Below, in pieces: positions 45,460 through 64,000 of a stretch of 64,000 bases of DNA. Origin of the DNA: Haliclystus octoradiatus (Eukaryota > Cnidaria > Staurozoa > Stauromedusae > Haliclystidae); NCBI GenBank assembly GCA_916610825.1, contig OU744447.1, positions 3,212,146 to 3,276,145 of the forward strand. Reading direction: 5' to 3'. The position numbers and the translations under genes were made by a program. Numbering within the stretch: position 1 is the first letter of the stretch; each line of letters begins with the position of its first letter. Under the pieces are notes generated by a model. It did no database searches and was not told the DNA's origin. It saw only the letters and a program-made list of their open reading frames with translations.

Positions 45460-47839
45460 TTTGAAAATAGTTGAGAATACTTCTCTCCGATGATTTAAAT
45501 TTTAAAAAACATATGAATTCTACAGACAATCTTGACGACCTACGTTTTTTCTTTAAATGCTAATCGTGGTTATAAATATTGAAAACAATAATTAATAAAT
45601 ATCCGAGTAAGCTTCAAAACGGGACTTGCAAAGATTTTTTAACAAAAATTTCGACAGGTATAGTTGATTATAAAAATCTAAAATAACAAGCATTTTTGAA
45701 TTGATTGATTCATCGTAATTGATTGAATAAATTACGTAGGCTTGAATTAACTCCAAATAAACTTAGTTTATTATAGTTGTCATAGCAACCTTATGACAAT
45801 ATTGTCAAGGAGACATTACAGCGGTGCATATTTCCAAAAATGTTGAAAAACAAATAATATCGAGCAGCGGCCATTGCATGCGCTCTTTGAATACGTTATG
45901 TGATGCACTGATCGATTACTTGTCGCAATAATGGAGTATCTACTTTTGCAATATCACTACTTGTGATTGGGCCCAGGGGGAGACTTCCATACAGCAGCTA
46001 TACGGGGACGTGCCATTTTTATGGGGTGCCTATTACAAATTCTTGTGAAATGTTAGGGTGCCAATTTAGAGATTTTCGAAATTTTTAGAACTTTTCCTTT
46101 GTTTTACTCGTAAAAACATGAAATTTTAAGGTCTCCGTCCTCACTTGCTGTGAAATTTTAGGGGTTTGGAAAATGGCACATCCCAGTCTAAGAAATATCG
46201 AAGTACCCCCCCCGCTCGGGGGTTGGGTGAAATTGCTAGTTGCAACTCCCGGTGCAACTTTTATTTCGCTCCAGATAGCTAACGCGCTGCATTCCCGAGC
46301 CTGAGTACTGGTCAAGAGGTTTTTCCGAAACTATGATTTTAGAAAAAAAAAACAATAGGGACTTGTAAGCTGGCTATGCTTTCCACTGTCTTTGACCCAA
46401 TCAAGCTAATCCATGTAGTCAGATATATTTTGACTGAATTGTTTAGCCTATATTCAGATTTATCAAAACAAAAGTCATAAATGTACGTCCATACTTGTGT
46501 TGTAACTGCAACAAACGACCACCTCATCAATGCAATATGTTTTATTTGAATTCGTAGGTCAATGTGAGTAGTGATGCTCATTTACACTGGGACTAATAAT
46601 TGGCATTATTAGTAATAATTAATAGTAACATTTTAACAGTGAAAAATAACAGTAAGATGCGCAAGTCAAGAGTGGATATCAAGTCTATAAAGAGTGCATG
46701 ACGTTTTGTAGGGCTGTTTTAATACCATAAAAAACATATTTGTTTATAAGTTTGTGCTTGATTTTCTCTCTCATCTTTTAGGGTAATATATACGTCCTTT
46801 CTAAAAAACTTTTTGGGTATCTTATCCATGATTTGAAACTTTTTAAGGTCATTAAGGGTTTTTGATCAAGTTCTATTATAACAACCCCGTTGAAGTGCAA
46901 TGGAAGTTACCCCAGGGAAAATTACTTAAAGCCAATGTACTGCTTCTAATGCTTTGCTCTGGCTTTGCTGACAGGAGATACAGCCTGCTATAGATGGCTA
47001 TCTATAATCAAAATGCATACTCAGATAATCATATGATACACAGTATAATTGTTAATGCATTTGTACAGCTATAATTCTCAATTTCATAATCCAATATATA
47101 TTGTATCTAACTATTTATAATTCAAATTATCCCCAATAAAATGCTTGGTTCGACATGTTATATCTATTCGTCATACTATAATAATGGTTTATCTACATTT
47201 TTTATTCCATTGAAATACTACTATGAATTTATTATACAATTTACAAGTTTAATAATGCGAATATACATCATATATTTCTATTTATTTTACATCAATGTAC
47301 ATAATTTCAAGCCATTTTGTCTAATGGTCATAATTCAGTGAGATATTTGTAAAAACGTAATTTTAACTATCTTACAGTGATATCTTATATTTATTAGAGT
47401 AGAATTTACAAGTTTAATAATGCGAATATACATTATATATATTTATCTATTTTACAACCATGTACATAATCTCAAGCCATTTTGTCTAATGGTCATAATT
47501 CAGTGAGATATTTGTAAAAACGTAATTTTAACTATCTTACAGTGATATTTTATATTTATTAGAGTAGAATTTACAAGTTTAATAATGCGAATATACATTA
47601 TATATATTTATCTATTTTACAGCCATGTACATAATCTCAAGCCATGTTGTCTAATGGTCATTCAGTGAGATATTTGCGGTAAAGCAGCCAGCCATTCCAG
47701 CTATAATATTATACAGTTTAATCTGATATTTTATCTCATTAATTGGTGTCAGGAAGGCATCTTGTAAAAATAATAATAAATATTATAATAATAATAATTT
47801 TTCTTCGAGGGAAACAAAATTATTTGTAAAGACTATATG
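45460..47839. other. Intergenic region between gene A 3' end and gene B start
   Basis: About 2.4 kb with no supported exon. It must hold the gene B promoter and 5'UTR; no convincing TATA box or initiator could be placed. Contents: a 165-bp tandem repeat (47241-47676), a C-rich patch at 46207-46225 and AT-rich unique sequence. Short ORFs on both strands have no recognisable domain. Confidence 0.6.
47241..47676. repeat. 165-bp tandem repeat, about 2.7 copies
   Basis: TTACAAGTTTAATAATGCGA recurs at 47241, 47406 and 47571; the third copy stops within the unit. Lies between gene A and gene B. Confidence 0.88.
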
Positions 47840-47845
47840 TTTATT
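47840..47845 (-). promoter_or_regulatory. Candidate poly(A) signal of gene A
   Basis: AATAAA on the minus strand, about 123 bp past the gene A stop, followed within about 40 bp by a T-rich stretch. It is the first such hexamer after the stop. Confidence 0.5.
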
Positions 47846-47967
47846 GTAAAGTTATCTGTATAGATGATAAGAAGTTTGTAGTGGAAATCCTCCATGTCTA
47901 GTCCCAAATATTGTGATTATATCTCTCTTAAATTGTATTTCGTGTGCTGTGAGAAACAAAAGTGATA

Positions 47968-63382
<15,415 letters not shown>

Positions 63383-63540
63383 CTGTAAAAAAAACTTAAA
63401 ATCAGGAAAAGAATACAAATTTGTGCATTGCACCTTGGAGAGAGATGATTTGGAGAGCGACAGGTTTGCCATAGCAAGAGCAGCATACAACAAGCATGTA
63501 GAAGTTAAACACATAAAGCCAGTTAAGAGATGTTATTAAC

Positions 63541-63628
63541 GCAGAGAGCAAGCATTGAACATCAAGCATATAGATGCTTTTAATGCAGAGAGCAAGCATT
63601 GAACATCAAGCATATAGATGTTATTGAA
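63541..63628. repeat. 44-bp tandem duplication
   Basis: GCAGAGAGCAAGCATTGAAC plus ATCAAGCATATAGATG, two copies; a looser related AGCATATAGAAAGCATAAA repeat lies at 56820-56905. Confidence 0.75.
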
Positions 63629-63809
63629 GCTTATTAGTTGTGCATATAAATATCTAAATAGAGGCATGTAAATAGATATCCCACAAACCAAGCACCTAAC
63701 CCAAAGCTCATCATCAGATGAGTTTAATTAACAAGTGATTAGATATTTTTACATAATTAAGAAATTAGATAGATTATCCTTTGAAAGGTAGATTTTAAAT
63801 TTACAAGCA

Positions 63810-63990
63810 TTACCAGACATTAAAACCATGAAAATTCCATAAAGGTGTTGTGAAAACATCATGAAAAGTGCAAACCAAAAATTTTGTAAGCCATGAAAAC
63901 ATCCATATTCACGATATTAAAATGTGAAAATGCCATAAAAACGCAATGAAATTTCGATGGTTTTTTCATGGTTTTGGTGTCAATAGTGAA
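63810..63990. mobile_element. Family-2 MITE at right window edge
   Basis: CAGACATTAAAACCATGAAA to TTCATGGTTTTGGTGTCAATAGTG, with CATCCATATTCACGATATTA inside. Also related: 4505-4690. Confidence 0.68.
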
Positions 63991-64000
63991 ACATTGGGTG

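Overview
The window is animal (metazoan) genomic DNA, very AT-rich. Small coding exons (21-318 bp) with consistent GT/AG boundaries are separated by introns full of short non-autonomous transposons. The domains (immunoglobulin-like, EGF, SEA, DOMON), the tRNA-derived SINEs and the terminal-inverted-repeat elements suggest an invertebrate. I cannot name the phylum or species from sequence alone. All supported protein-coding exons are on the minus strand, so the genes read from right to left.

Gene A (63382 down to 47968; its 5' part lies beyond the right edge) encodes the C-terminal 683 residues of a type I membrane protein. In order these are five Ig-like domains, an EGF domain, a SEA domain split over three exons, a calcium-binding EGF domain, one transmembrane helix, and a basic, tyrosine-containing cytoplasmic tail of about 50 residues ending in a stop. 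EGF-SEA-EGF-TM-tail is the membrane-proximal layout of MUC3/12/17-type membrane mucins. Here an Ig array occupies the place of the mucin region. A poly(A) signal candidate lies about 123 bp past the stop.

Gene B (45459 down to 330; continues beyond the left edge) starts about 2.5 kb downstream in the same orientation. It encodes a signal peptide, a DOMON domain spread over five exons (with candidate haem ligands Met114 and His201), and then at least 25 Ig-like domains, one exon each. Its exon phases agree across all 31 junctions, giving about 2440 residues with no stop. The three C-terminal-most Ig pairs in the window alternate a short and a long Ig type, as if a two-exon unit had been duplicated. 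The C-terminal end is outside the window.

The two genes look like head-to-tail members of one family, each seen from a different end. A reasonable but untested model for a full member is signal peptide - DOMON - long Ig array - EGF - SEA - EGF - TM - tail, which would be a very large surface adhesion or recognition protein. Nearly every Ig exon is symmetric (phase 1-1), so exons can be skipped, duplicated or shuffled without frame loss.

The remaining DNA is repeat-dominated. The main families are: a TA-flanked MITE family with CCCCTGCGAAAAACAG ends and internal GTTCATGAAC palindromes (more than 25 copies); a second MITE family with CACTACTGACACCAAAACCATG ends; a third with CAGTGAAACCTGTATATA ends, including a tandem array; two tRNA-derived SINE families; several large fold-back elements (14692-15627, 23357-24194, 32331-32591, 41795-42450, 53944-54156); two (AAT)n arrays; several minisatellites; two decayed non-LTR retrotransposon fragments; and one hammerhead-ribozyme-like motif.
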